Assembly: GCA_038025085.1 (NCBI GenBank)
Contig: CM076144.1
Coordinates: 2,542,001-2,606,000 of the forward strand
Direction: 5' to 3'
DNA length: 64,000 nt
Origin: Tetragonia tetragonoides
Lineage: Eukaryota; Streptophyta; Magnoliopsida; Caryophyllales; Aizoaceae
Of the stretch, positions 39,801-51,734 are shown in pieces. The position numbers and the translations under genes were made by a program. How positions within the stretch are numbered: the stretch's first letter is position 1; each line of letters begins with the position of its first letter. The notes under the pieces were generated by a model that was given only the letters and a program-made list of their open reading frames with translations, was not told where the DNA came from and ran no database searches.

Positions 39801-42800
39801 TTTCAGAGATGATGGATCCACAGCTTCAACAGCTGTGCTTGTTGGAAACCATCTTTATGTAGCTAATGTCGGAGATTCACGGACAGTAATATCAAAGGCT
39901 GGAAAAGGTCAGTGTCATTACTTTCCTTGTGCTAACTTTTGTTGAACACGCAAAAAACGGTCTGTACAAGTGTATACTTGCATGATATGTTGTAATTACG
40001 AGTTATGTTGCCATGTTTAATTGTATCGTGGATGGAATCAACATTTTGATCAGTCTGCACTCTTCAGTGTGGGAGTAGTGCCCAAGCAATGATATGCAGT
40101 TTAGGCCATCATTCTTTATCATCTATTATTAGCTAAATCTCTCTGCCATTGTTAAGTACAAACAGGTTGATAATATTTTGGTGATCAGTGTCTCAGTGAC
40201 GGTGGTGCTTCTTGTGTGAAGCTGTGAAGTTAATGAACTGGACAATCACGAGTGATAAAAGGCCATTCATGATAATCTTATGTGCCTAATGTTGAAGTAA
40301 GAATCAGTAAACATAATGGAGTTAAATGCATACTTGGTTAATGCAGTAACATTTTTGGGCATTTGACTATGGACAAGCTTAAATCACTTTAGAGAATGGC
40401 ACTTAATGCTGGTCCCCATGCAACTTGATGCTCTCTGTTCTTAAGTTTGATCCTTCCTTCTTCACTCTAACGAATGGAGGAGTTTTTTGCTCGTTTAATG
40501 AATGGAGGAGTTACTTCCACTCATTTGGTGCCATATAGTGCAAGTTTTTAGTAATATATGGTTTATTTTATTATTTGCTGATTGGCTAATAACTGTTGTA
40601 TGGAACATGTGTTGCTAGATATGTGTTGTGCATCTTTGGTAACAATATCAATTGGTTAATTATCTTTAGCCTATCCGACATGATCTTGTATGCCTTTGTT
40701 GTTTGAGATTGAATATTGAAATATGGCTTGGGGAATGCTATAGTTTTTTAGAGGTCCTTAGAAATGCTTCTTCCTTGTTTGAACAGCGATAGCTCTTTCT
40801 GAAGATCATAAGCCAAACAGAGTTGATGAACGAAAGAGAATTGAAAACGCTGGAGGCGTTGTAATGTGGGCAGGTCAGATTTAATCAAAAATGAAATTCC
40901 AATTTACTTTATTTTGCAGGACTTGTGGAATACATGGTTATCTTTGTAACTTTTTTGTATGGGTTTTCTCTCTGATAAGCATACTTTTTATAATGCATAG
41001 TTGGAAATATATGAAAGACATACAACAACTTAAGGAAGAAATCTGATGCTGGCATTGATTTTTCATGGCTTTACTTTTTAGTTATGACAATATTAATGGG
41101 TATACTGCTGCTCACTGGAGTGCTGGTTGCAGCAACTTCTTTCCCATGATGGCGCAATGTCATCGTTTGACCATGTTGTCACCATTGGCTTTCAGGCTTG
41201 TCATTGCTGTTTGCAATTTTTTGCAAGCTTGCCGATAAAATTAATTACACAATCTCTAATCTGTACATACATAGGGATTTCATCATGTGTGCTTTCTTGC
41301 CGGTCACTGACCCATCTTCCCAGTTGAGTCTTATTCAAAATGCCTTTTTCATCCTTGGTATTTCCCTTTCTTGAGCCAAATAAGACCATTTGGGTTATGT
41401 TCGGCTTCTTCGATAACTGGGCTGAATGTGCTTTGGATGTTGTTTGCTTCTACTGATTTACATCAAGTCCAATTAAGAGTGCAACCTGCAGACACTTGTG
41501 TACAAACAAATTGACAGGTTTGATGAAACTCCTGGGAGTGAGAATTGTGCTTCTTTTTTTTTTTCTTTTTTTTTTCCCAATGTTCTATGTGTCTTGCCTT
41601 TAATATAATTCTCAAGGACGCGTTGCAGATTAGTGCGCCTCTCATAAATAACTAGAATGTATGCTAATGTGGAAGGTTTTTGTCTTGTTTTCTGTGTTTG
41701 ATCACATATGACTCGAGTCACAAAAACTTTTGAAAATTTGGTGATGGACGTGGAATTACTTTTTCTAATGTTTAGTTTGCGTCTTTCAGGCACATGGAGA
41801 GTTGGAGGTGTATTAGCCATGTCCCGTGCTTTCGGTAATCGCATGTTGAAGCAGTTTGTTGTGGCAGAACCTGAAATTCAGGTAAGATGTAGTTTCCTTC
41901 TTTTTTCACGTCCTAATATAATTTCATTCTTGGAAAGGTCTAGGGATTTGCATGATTATCAAACACAAGCGGAACCTTCTTTATGTACGGCATGTTACAG
42001 TGTTTGTGACATTGGTGTTCCAAGGTTCTTTTGTGTGTCTATTGGAAACAGCCTGTCTACTAGTTAAGGCGTTAAGGGTAAGGCTGCTATCTGGAGACTG
42101 AGCCTCTCCTGACCCTGCTTCTGGCAGAATCCTCACTGGTTTGCATTTTGTACAATATATAAGCATCAATATCACATGATTAAATGCACTGAAGTTCTGC
42201 TTCCTCAGATGTTATGGTGGTTTTTACATGCGTAATAATGTGACAAGCGAAGTTTGAGAAGCCTAGAAGCTTGTATCTTGGCATAGCGTATGAACCACAC
42301 CTCACAACATGAGGTCATGAAATACTAGATCAATAAAGGGCCACTCCTTCCAAGGACATAAGCTATGGTTTTTGATCTTGCGTGTGCAACAGAGGGACTA
42401 CATGAATTTAAAGTGGCTTATGCTGTTGGGAGGGTGATCAAGTGGCCTTACCCAACAGTGATTTACCCTGTTAGCTGGAAGAAGAATAAATCTGCCCTGT
42501 CCTATTTCTTTGAATATCGGGTGATTTATTTATTTGATTAATTTAATTCTTTTGCTAAGGTGTGTGATGATTGCGGAGTGTGGGCCCCATTGTCTGTTCT
42601 TATTATCAACCTGGCCAAGGATCACGATGGTGCATTCACTTTTTTTCCTCTTAAGACCTCTAAGGATAAACCATGAGTTTTATGGTCAATCGTGCATGCA
42701 TGTTAATGCACTTCGGTCATAAATGTTAATTCCTTCTCTGCAACCTGCCATGTAGCATAGTTAGGTTACTGGACAACCAACAGGGCAACATAAATTAGTG

Positions 42801-44001
42801 ATGTGCTTTTTTAATCAAATCTAAGAACCATGTCCTGTGCAATTTCTGTGGTGGAGGCTTGTATATGTGTTTGGTGTCAACACTCATAGAACTATAGAAG
42901 TCACTACATCTTGAAGCAACTAGCTCAGAATTGTGCAGTGACACTTATATTGGGATTTTTACCTCTGATTCTCGAAGTTAGCTGCTGACTTGTACATTTT
43001 TACTACAGCTTGTGATAAATGAGAATTGTGTCTTTTCGTCAAGTGAAATGATTCTTCATCAGATAGCTACAAATGTTACCTTATTCATTTCAGGAGCAAG
43101 AGATCAACGAGGAACTTGAATCACTTGTGCTTGCAAGTGATGGACTTTGGGATGTTGTTCCAAATGAGGTGAGATGTTTCTACTTGTCTCAAGATGTAAC
43201 CTGCTGAGAGAGGGAGGGAGAGAGCTGAAACTAGGTAGATGGGATTCCATCCACCATATGAACATTCAGTTTGATATTAGTTTTTGAAACATTGCAATTG
43301 GTTTGAATATTGAAAGCAAAGTAACATACTGTGCATGCAAAGCTAGCATTGCTTGGCAGTCGATATGGGTTTAGACTTTAGTATTTTAGTTGTTCCAGTA
43401 TTTACCCCAAATATTGTGTTCCAGAGGTCCTTGATTAGCCTTCACTTGCACTTATTGGTACTGTATTGGTAATGCCAAAACCAATTTCAGCGTCAAAACT
43501 GATGGTCTTGAGCTTTCTTCTTGTCAGGATGCTGTTTCAATTGCCCGGTTGGAGGAAGATCCCGAGGGAGCTGCTAGGAAATTAACAGAGACGGCTTTTA
43601 CTCGTGGGAGTGCTGATAATATCACCTGCATTGTGGTGAAGTTCCACCATGATAAAGCAGAATCTGTTGAACCTCAGCTCGAACAGCAAAAAGAAGTTGA
43701 GCTCCAACAAAACCAAAGCAAAGAGGTGGAGCTCGAAGAAGATCGTAGCAATGAATCTGAGCTTTCGCAATACCAGATCAAAGAAACTGAACCCCAACAA
43801 GATCAGAGCAAAGACGCTGAGTTGCGACAAGACCAGATGAAAGAAGCTGAGGTCCGACAAGACCAGATGAAAGAAGCTGAGCTGCAAAAAGACCGGATCA
43901 ATGCCGTTGATGCACAAGAACCTAGCAAAGAAGCTGAGCTTCAACATGATTTAGAAGCTCCATTGGCTCAACTTCCAGGTGGATCATTGACATCCGCTTA
44001 G
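33812..44001 (+). CDS. protein phosphatase 2C, PP2C76-like, with decapeptide-repeat tail
   Basis: Eight coding exons (33812-34080, 35835-35962, 38732-38830, 39749-39907, 40787-40873, 41790-41881, 43094-43168, 43528-44001) keep frame and encode 460 residues. The start MVCSSYLRN and the following basic, Ser-rich 88 residues resemble Arabidopsis PP2C76 (At5g53140), as I recall it; organelle targeting is possible but unproven. Catalytic motifs: [29 protein letters not shown] (metal D132), NVGDSRTV (D208), [38 protein letters not shown] (D294) and [13 protein letters not shown]. It lacks the clade A Trp-lock segment, so ABA-receptor control is not expected. From about residue 359 the tail is seven decapeptides of the type [10 protein letters not shown], highly acidic and Gln-rich. 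Exon 2 ends at a GTTCGA donor, weak after the GT. Introns 2 and 6 hold transposable elements. Confidence 0.94.
36460..36475. repeat. poly(G) run in PP2C76-like intron 2
   Basis: A run of about 13 G. Similar runs occur at about 37170-37185 and 38363-38382 in the same intron, and at about 62746 and 63545 elsewhere. Confidence 0.8.
37424..38144. mobile_element. hAT-type MITE of the GGGTCGGGT family in PP2C76-like intron 2
   Basis: Terminal inverted repeats tagacctgggcaa (37424) and ttgcccaggtcta (ending 38144), followed inward by cgggtc / gacccgaccc words. 'aatgt' flanks both sides, but a full 8-bp duplication is not preserved. The middle contains unique sequence, larger than in the sibling elements at 15324 and 55837. 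No transposase domain was seen. Confidence 0.8.
38239..38353 (+). mobile_element. SINE 3' segment (Au-like), intron 2 of PP2C76-like gene
   Basis: 'gggtctatcggaaacag', then 'taggggtaag.ttgcgtacatctggacctcccc' and 'gggatacttactgggtggtggttgtt', is the widespread angiosperm SINE 3' region that I recognise as Au-like. The 5' half with pol III boxes is not visible. The name rests on recall of the family; the repeat status is supported by the second copy at 42032. Confidence 0.65.
42032..42143 (+). mobile_element. diverged second copy of the same SINE, intron 6
   Basis: 'gtgtctattggaaacagcc', 'aagggtaaggctgc', 'ctgaccctgcttctggcagaatcctcactggttt' follow the same order as the copy at 38239, with many substitutions. 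It is in the same orientation as the host gene. Confidence 0.6.
43693..43902 (+). repeat. 30-bp coding minisatellite (seven decapeptides) in PP2C tail
   Basis: The coding sequence is a tandem of 30-base units, consensus (E/D)(A/V/S)E(L/P)xQDQxK, at residues 359-428. The two units with 'caagaccagatgaaagaagctgag' are nearly identical, and a shorter degenerate copy follows. Length is likely to vary between alleles without breaking frame. Confidence 0.88.
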
Positions 44002-45983
44002 GTGGCAAAATAATAAAGTATAATTCTGTCCATACCGGAGGGAGTGGGGTTTTTCCCTCTTGTTCCATTGTCTCCCCTCCCCCTCCCCCCTCCCCCTTTT
44101 CCCTTTTTTTAATTTACTTTTTTTTTTGTTTTCTCTTGTGCTATTTTGTTTTATCAGTTATTGTAACTGCATGTCTAATGGCTGTCCATAAAGTTGTATG
44201 CCTTAGAAATCTCATTTTGGTACTTTCTACAGCTGAAATCAATAAATGAAAATATTCCTTTACCGGCCGTGATATGCATTGTAAGTTTAATTACTCACCA
44301 AGTCACCAGTATCTTCAAAATCTACTTATTTCTGGTCACCAGTATCTTCAAAATCAACTTATTTCTGGTGGCTAAATTCCCGGTGAAGTCTGTTCACTGA
44401 TTTTTGGTGTAGTGCTAGAGGGTTGCAGTATATGTTAGTCTTTACACTCTTTAGTGAGTCTCTTATGTTGCCAAATTCGCTGCAGTTATCCTCTGTTTTA
44501 CTCCTTGTTCTGGAGGGTTTTATGTGTCAATTTTATACGATTCTACGGCTTCAAAGGAGTCAAGTATCAAGTTCAGATTCGCCTGTTAGCAATGTGATAA
44601 AGCTGAATCAATGTCTTGTTTCTTTACCATTCATATAGTTCATCCAGCTGAGAAGATGATAGAAATCTTACAGGGATTGGAAGTTCAGACTGTGACAGAC
44701 AGTAGAAATCTAACTTACAGTAATACCGACCATGCCAGAAGCAAATATACATAGTAGCTTTGTAATCTAACTCAGGCTCCATCACACAAGAGCAGGCGAG
44801 GTACGCCAAGAAGACTGATAAAAGTGTCCGCCCGCTCAATATTGCTAGCTTCATCTTGAAACCTGCATGTCTGGGCTCCGAAATTCCCACATTTCTACTG
44901 ATCCCTGATGACAGCTGAAGTCTGAAATCCCTACCACCAAAATAGAACGAAAAACAAAGTAACACCTCTTTAGTATTATTCCTTTTGTGACGAACAGAAG
45001 AGCACAAGAAGAAAAAGGATCTCTGCAACAACAGAGTAGGATTATACTCTTACTAGATCCACCTTCATCCAAGCTTTAACTTACAAAACATCAAGAAACA
45101 CTCTCACTGTAGTAGTAAATCCAAGGTCATCTCAAAGCAAAACAAGTGAAATCGGAATAACATTAACAGGAAGTGAATGGCAAAATATTCACTCATCATA
45201 TGATCATACCAGCCAGACCAACTTATCACAGTCAGAAAAAATATTAGGAAAAGACAGGAAAAAAAACATTTTTGGACTGGACCAGCTGAACACAGATTTA
45301 TAGTTGACGTATGTCTCATCCTATAGGTTCTGCTGGGTGTTCTTTGGCAGAACACTCAAACAAACCCACAGGCCACAATGAGTTGGTAAACTATAACCAC
45401 CTACCTGGAGCTTACAAGTTACAAGGCAGTGAATTTTTTTTCTGAGTTTGCCTGTAAAGTCCATAAGATCCAAGTACATCCGCAAATTATGGACTTACAT
45501 ATCTCAAATACAAGTTCACCAGATTACACCTTCAGCAATCGGCTTTTTCAAAAGGTTCGCGCCTCCTAATCAACTCTGAAACCTGCCTGCTTCCTATCAC
45601 TTGATTTTGCCAATTATGAAGTTGACCAGGACTATTCTGGGATCAGCTATGAAAAACTTACGACATCGCAGGTAATGCAAAACTCTAGCTGAAATCCTTG
45701 TCATTGATTTTTCTTTTCATGCCCTTCTATCCTACTGCTCATGTGGTGACATTATGTGACGGGCTGGTTTGTTTGGAGTTTGGACACGGGACCCTTGAGC
45801 AACAAATTACCAACCCTAAGCCTCCAACTAAACGCAAAGTTTCATGGTGACTTAGCCATGTGCATACTGTCTCATCCTCAGAAGATTACAGGATAGTAAG
45901 AATACGCCAGGATAAGTTTAAGAAGATGCAACAAGTGGTGTCCTTCATCAGCAATATATGGTAAATAAAATATCATGATTCAA
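44002..45983. other. PP2C76-like 3' region and intergenic sequence
   Basis: After the stop there is a T/C-rich 3' untranslated stretch. A direct repeat, 'caccagtatcttcaaaat(c)aacttatttctgg', occurs at about 44303 and 44337. A minus-strand ORF at 44624-45031 has a hydrophobic patch but no recognisable domain or splice support, so I do not call it a gene. Confidence 0.45.
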
Positions 45984-45998
45984 GATTGAGCTTTCTAT

Positions 45999-48843
45999 TT
46001 TTATTTTTTTTTGGTCAGAAAGCATACATTCATATCATTACGTCATGAGTGAAATACAAGAACGTTCATATGATCTGCCCTTAAGATCATCATCATAGAC
46101 AGTACTACAATTAACACTAGGATAGTTCAGTTTAATTACATCACTATAACTTGACCACTTAGCTAGACATTTCTTGGCCAAAAAATCTGCCAACCTGTTT
46201 TCCTCCCTAAACTTATGCTCATAGATCACTTCATCAAGCTTCCCTTGCAAACTCTTGCAATCCAAAAAGATGTTTCGTAGGTGAGAGCTACTTGGATCCT
46301 TGTCGTTCAGCATGTCTACAACTTGTTTACAGTCAGAGTTGACGATGAGTCTCCTCCAGCCCGCTGTCACTGCCTCCTGTAATCCGTCCCTGATACTGAG
46401 TAGCTCAGCTGTGTTAGCATCATTCGCTCTGATACTTCTCTGGTAGCTGGCTAGCCACTCTCCGTTTGAATTCCTGCCTATACCTGCAGTGCCTGCTTGT
46501 TTTGATTGTAAAGAAAAAGCTGCGTTTGTGTTCAGCTTCACCCAATTTGGGGGTGGTGGCTTCCAACTCACCAGAACAATGGAAGAAGGAGAATTAACCT
46601 GTTGTTTCAAGGGATTATGCCAACTATGGTATTCCCAAGCTTTGCTCCAATTCCTTTTAGACCAAACCTCAGAAGGGACCAGGACATTTTCAAAATAGTA
46701 TTTGTTCCGTCTAAGCCAAATATGCCACGCAGTAGTAGCAAACAGGATAGGCCAAGGTAGGTTTTGATGTTTGTGGGTGGAGGTAAGGTTTGACTTGAGC
46801 CACTCTTTAGTATTTTCAGAGAAAAAGGTGTCAGAAACAGCAAACTTACTCCACATTTCCTTAGCATAACCACAATCCCTCAACGCATGCAGAGTGTTTT
46901 CCTCATGAGAAAGACACAATTGACACACAACGTCGCTAACAATGTGCCCAGCACAGAGCGTCTGCTTGTGTGCAATCCTATCCCACCAAGCAAGCCACAT
47001 GAAAAACTGAACATTTGGGGTACAGGGTGTTTTCCAAATCCATTCAATATTTTCATCATTATTATCACAAAAATTTGACCATTGCCAGTAGGCCTCAGAC
47101 ATGTTAAATTTACCCCGAAAGGATAAATTACAACAGAGGAAATCCTCGGCCTGGCACACAGGAACAGGAATATTCATAATAGCATCAATGATTTGAACAG
47201 GGAGATCAAACGATAAATTCGCAAAACACCAGCGGAAATCCACCAAAATACTTTTGACTTTCATGTCATGTTCCAGGCGGTTGAGTGATCCACTGATAAG
47301 GTTCCTAAGAGGCCCCATTCCATTCCAATTATCAAACCACAGGGAGATTAACTCCCCATTACCCACGATCCAGTTGGAATTCTGATTATAAAGCGTCCAA
47401 CCTTTTTTCATGCCTTGCCAAATATGTGACCCATTCAAAGCTTTCAACATCTTGTTCTTCTTGGTCATATATTTAGCTTTCAGCACTTTGGAGGCCAGGT
47501 TTTCTTCCTTATTAACCATATTCCAACACAATTTGGTATTTAAGACAGCATTGACAGCTTTGCAGCTCCTAACTCCTAAACCTCCTAAGGCCACGGGTTT
47601 AAAGACCTTATCCTTGCCGATCAAGTGAACTTTTTTCTTCTCATCTGTGTCACCCCAGATAAAATTACAAAGAATTTGATCCATTTTATCAAGAGTTTTT
47701 GCAGGGAGATTTAAACACTGAAGATAGTAGTTAGGAATGGCGCTAAGTGTAGCTTTGACCAAGCACAATCTCCCGGCCTTAGACAAAAAATTTGATTGCC
47801 AATTCGCAAGCTTGTTTTTCATTTTATTGACAATAAAAATCACCTCATTGTTGTGGGTCTCTTGGCAGTAAGAGGAAAGCCCAAGTAGCTACCAAGGTTT
47901 TGACACACTTTGATACCCAGATTCTCCTCAGCCATCTGAATGCAGCTGTCCTGTGCATTGCCAGATAAGATGAGTTTGCTCTTCTCACAATTAATTTTCT
48001 GACCAGAGGCTTTACAGAAAATTTGGAGAACAGCAAGAATATTCTTAAAATTAGTCTCCGTGGCTTCACCAAATAACAACAGATCATCCGCAAACAGAAG
48101 ATGGGAGACTTTCATCTTCCTTCTACCCACTGGAAAAGGCACCCACTTACCATCTTCACAAGCCTCATGAATCATCTTCGAAAGATGTTCCATACAGATG
48201 ATAAAGATATACGGGGACAAAGGGTCCCCTTGCCTAATGCCATGAGAAGGGAAGAAAGCTTCCGTAGTCTGGCCATCAACCAAAACTGAGTTCGTGACCG
48301 AAGACACACAACTCATGATTAGCTTCACAGCACTGGGCTCAAAATTACACGACACAAGACAATATCTAACAAAATCTCACTCGAACCTATCGTAAGCTTT
48401 CTCCAGATCAAGTTTTAAGGCGAAATAATTGGTTTTCCCTGTGCTCTTGCTCATAGAATGAACAATTTCAAAGGCAACTATTACATTTGTTTCGCTACCA
48501 CAACCTGGGATAAAGCTGCTTTCATTAGGAGAAATAATCTTACTTAAATGGGATCTCAGTCTTATCACCAAAAATTTTGTCACCAGTTTATACAGGGTAT
48601 TACATAAACTAATCGGCCTAAACTGTTTGATCGAGGTAGGACACTCAACCTTGGGGATTAAGCTAATGACCGTACAGTTCAGCTCGCTAGGAATTTCACT
48701 CTTAGCAAACCACTGTTTGACATTGCTACAAATTTCCCCACCAACCTTATCCCAGCAACTTTGGAAAAAGATCGCGTGTGGACCATCAGGCCCCAGAGCT
48801 TTGGTGGGCCCATGAAAAAAAACGCTTTCTTAATCTCCAACTC
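45999..48843 (-). mobile_element. 5'-truncated LINE (non-LTR retrotransposon), 2.85 kb
   Basis: The exact 15-bp direct repeat gattgagctttctat is found at 45984-45998 and 48844-48858. The element ends on the minus strand in an A-rich tail (plus-strand T run 45999-46012) abutting the left copy. It therefore inserted by target-primed reverse transcription and lost its 5' part, including the endonuclease domain. It encodes reverse transcriptase, the plant zinc-binding RT-associated region and RNase H, with disabling mutations. It lies between the PP2C76-like gene and an F-box gene. Confidence 0.95.
46038..48840 (-). pseudogene. LINE reverse transcriptase / RNase H ORF, broken
   Basis: Reading on the minus strand, the RT fingers/palm region carries ALGPDGPHAIFFQ, then a block with ISLIPKVECPTSIKQFRPIS, then LDLEKAYDRFE. 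An in-frame TGA at 48377-48379 follows, in a spot where homologues normally have Trp. The frame resumes with GIRQGDPLSPYIF and the catalytic FADDLLLFG. Near 47840 a frameshift moves into the 601-codon block: thumb, the zf-RVT region with WIWKTPCTPNVQFFMWL, and a C-terminal RNase H fold starting near VKLNTNAAFSL. There is no endonuclease domain upstream. A relic, not a host gene. Confidence 0.9.
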
Positions 48844-48968
48844 GATTGAGCTTTCTATAGTGGAGCCCAAATGCCCAACATATATACCTTAACATAACAA
48901 TGTTCATCAGACATTCAGGGGTACATGTTCTTATTTTCTTTTACTAATCATATTTCATTGTGCATATA

Positions 48969-49496
48969 AGGGCTTATTCTTTTCAAATGGAAACTGGAAC
49001 TGGTAACTGGGAGAAACTGGACAAAACTGGTGAGAACTGGAAAGTCTAACTGATAACTGGGAAAAACTGGGAAAAACTGAGAGAAACTGGGAAAAACTGA
49101 AAATTGTTTCATTTTCACGGTTAATAACAAACAACTGGGGAAAATTGGGTCAAACTGGGAAAAACTGGGAAAAACTGAAAATTGTTTCATTTTCACGGTT
49201 AATAACAACAACAATAACTGAGGAAAACTGGGAAAAACTAAAAATTGTTTCATTTTCACAGTTAATAACAACAACAACAACTGGGAAAAACTGGGTCAAA
49301 CTGGGAAAAACTGGGAGAAATTGGGAAAAACTGAAAATTGTTTCATTTTCACGGTTAATAACAACAACAACAACTGGGTCAAACTGGGAAAAATTGGGAG
49401 AAACTGTGAGAAACTGAAAATTGTTTCATTTTCACGGTTAATAACAACAACTGGGTCAAACTGGGAAAAACTGAAAATTGTTTCATTTTCACGGTT

Positions 49497-49532
<36 letters not shown>

Positions 49533-49694
49533 AATAATAATAATAGTTGTTGTTGTCGTCGTCATTATTATTAAAACTGGTTAAAAATGGACAAAACTGG
49601 GCAAAACTGGGCAAAACTGAATTTTGTAACTGGTAACTGACAAAACTGGGCAAAACTAGACAAAAGTGGAAACCAGTTGAAAAGAACATGCCCT
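48969..49694. mobile_element. hAT-like MITE filled with AACTGGGAAAA repeats
   Basis: The left end agggcttattcttttcaaatgg pairs with the reverse complement of the right end, agggcatgttcttttcaactgg. Inside, a block containing 'ctgaaaattgtttcattttcac(g)gttaataacaacaa' recurs six times (about 49098, 49178, 49240, 49335, 49418, 49474), joined by varying numbers of 'aactgggaaaa'. A self-complementary trinucleotide stretch (AAC)n(AAT)n(GTT)n(GTC)n(ATT)n lies at 49496-49573. No coding function; flanking octamers do not match. Confidence 0.78.
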
Positions 49695-49897
49695 AAGTGA
49701 TAACTGCTACGAAAAGAAAGCATGTACGAAACCAAACAATCAGAATATACACATACCCTCACCTATCTGTGAGTAGTCTCAGTAAGAAACCAAAGTCATA
49801 TCCATTGCAAATCATGTGTAAATTCATTCAGCTTAATAACAAAAGATCACAAAAACTCACATTGGTTATGTTGATTACGGAACCTACCAGCTCCAAC

Positions 49898-51088
49898 TCA
49901 GGCATGCTCTACCAAGCCAAAGGGAGACACGAGACTTTCGACATGATTCACAATATCTTTGGATGCGCTCACGCACACCATTTCCACATAAGTTGAAAAA
50001 TCACTACTCATATCAATGAGTAGGACAATCCCTTCAAGTGTATCCATGATAATTTTTCCTGTCCTAGTAAATCCAAGTATGTTGCTGCAGTAAAAACTTC
50101 CACCAATCCCAATAGTATACAACTCCACCCAAGAACCCCAATCCCCATATTGCTTCAACATTGATACCTCCACACTCCCATCATTTTTTATCGAGCAAGC
50201 ACACAAGCATCCTCCCATTGCACACAAGAAAAAATCGCGCGTTTTCTTAAACCATTTCGGAACTACAACTTCTTGAAAAGTCTCATTAACTAAATCAAAC
50301 CCCACAATACACAACACACCTAACCCATTGCGCATCCTCCAAAACACCTTCTCATCAACTAAAACACCAGAAGAATTCAATAAATCCAAATTATACCCAT
50401 CAAGCACACCCACATTTCCCCATTTTCCAGCCTTCAATGTCAAAGTATGTGCCTTTTTCTCACCACAAAAAGTACGTGCCTTTTTCCTAGGGCTTTGCTT
50501 CTGTGACAAACTCAAAATCTTGTAATCACCAATAGATGAAACATACCCAAATCCCCAAACAGTTTCTTTTTTAGGAAATGAAGTTGGGTTTTCAATTTTA
50601 CGCAATTCTCGTGTAGCAGGGTTCCAAACATAGAGAAAACCTAGATCAAAAGCCAAGCAAACCAACCCATCACAAGAACCCACAACATAAATATGACTAT
50701 CCTCATCAAGATTATCAATTTCCTCCAATAAATCATTACCCATTTCAAGTTCAGCCAAACCCTCTTTGCTTCTAGGACTATCATCAAATCCATTCTCACA
50801 AGGCACAATTTCACGACTGTCATATTTGTAGTCAAAGGTTAAGAAAGAGGAATTGTCCATGTTGATGAGGAGACTTTGGGAAGAAGGGCGTTGAAATTGG
50901 AGGTGTAATTTGGCGAATTGGGGGCTTGAGATTATGGATTTCCATTCCTTTGAGACACATTTGAATTGAACTAAGGATTTTATAGGTAATCTTGTGAAGA
51001 TTTGGGTAGTTATGAGATTCTGGGGAAGGTTTTTGTGAGAGGAGAGAGAATGGACTTTGGGGGGTTGAAGTTGAAGGTAGTCACTCAT
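49898..51088 (-). CDS. F-box protein with F-box-associated domain
   Basis: Intronless ORF of 396 residues. The F-box lies at about 20-62 (LPQNLITTQIFTRLPIKSL, then FKCVSKEWKSIISSPQFAKLHL). The remainder matches the F-box-associated interaction type, with YVVGSCDGLVCLAF, YVWNPATRELRKI and FGYVSSIGDYKIL. Such proteins bind SKP1 and recruit substrates to SCF ubiquitin ligases; the substrate is unknown. It is the intact paralogue of the broken copy at 53604-54857, which shares the SIIS(S/N)PQFAKLHLQF block and the C-terminal DIVN(H/Y)VE(S/T)L(V/I)SPF. The ATG at 51088 gives the expected short leader before the F-box. Confidence 0.92.
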   Translation of the reverse strand: MSDYLQLQPPKVHSLSSHKNLPQNLITTQIFTRLPIKSLVQFKCVSKEWKSIISSPQFAKLHLQFQRPSSQSLLINMDNSSFLTFDYKYDSREIVPCENGFDDSPRSKEGLAELEMGNDLLEEIDNLDEDSHIYVVGSCDGLVCLAFDLGFLYVWNPATRELRKIENPTSFPKKETVWGFGYVSSIGDYKILSLSQKQSPRKKARTFCGEKKAHTLTLKAGKWGNVGVLDGYNLDLLNSSGVLVDEKVFWRMRNGLGVLCIVGFDLVNETFQEVVVPKWFKKTRDFFLCAMGGCLCACSIKNDGSVEVSMLKQYGDWGSWVELYTIGIGGSFYCSNILGFTRTGKIIMDTLEGIVLLIDMSSDFSTYVEMVCVSASKDIVNHVESLVSPFGLVEHA

Positions 51089-51734
51089 GGCTGCTTTGTT
51101 TTGTTTTGTTTTGCTTTGCTTCGAGGGAAAACGAAAATGACGGTGTAGTGTTTTTTAGGAATAGACTTTGGGTTGATGAGAGAGAAAAATGGAGAAAAGG
51201 GTAAATTGGGCGGGAAAAGGATAAATAGGCGGGAAATGAGGAGGGTAAAGGGTAAAATGGGCGGGAAAAGGGTAATTAAGCGGGAAAAATTCGATTATGG
51301 GCTCGTTCTTTGAGTGTGCGATGCTTCAGCTCGATTATTTTTAGATTTTTTTTTTTTGAGTGAATTTGCTGTTGAAATTTAGGCATACGTTTCCTGTTTT
51401 ACGTATTTAACCAAAGATAAAAATCTCTTGACCAAAAACAAAAATTATCAGATAATAAGTGTAGTTGAATTGTTTTTGCATACTGATGAAAAAAATAAAA
51501 GGAAGAATTATTTTTGCATATAATTATAAGAACCCTTTCAATTGATGATGAATGAATCGTATTTCAGCATTTGCAACTTTGCTTAGACCATCTATGATAT
51601 CCCACTTCTATTTAGACCATATATAATTTTCAGTCGTATTGCACTTCATCTCATTGATTTGACGACTAAAACTAGCTCTACTCTCTCAATTTCGTTATAT
51701 TGGCAGTTACTGGTATAGCTCTCAGGAGAATCTG

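Noticed and set aside
44624..45072. Minus-strand ORFs of 135 and 73 codons with a hydrophobic segment (KLAILSGRTLLSVFLAYLAC)
   Set aside because: No recognisable family, no consistent exon joins and no clear promoter; it remains possible that it is an exon of an unrecognised gene, but the support is too thin.
49296..49584. (AAC)/(AAT)/(GTT) palindromic stretch as a structured RNA
   Set aside because: Better explained as simple-sequence expansion inside the hAT-like MITE; no flanking conserved RNA motif.
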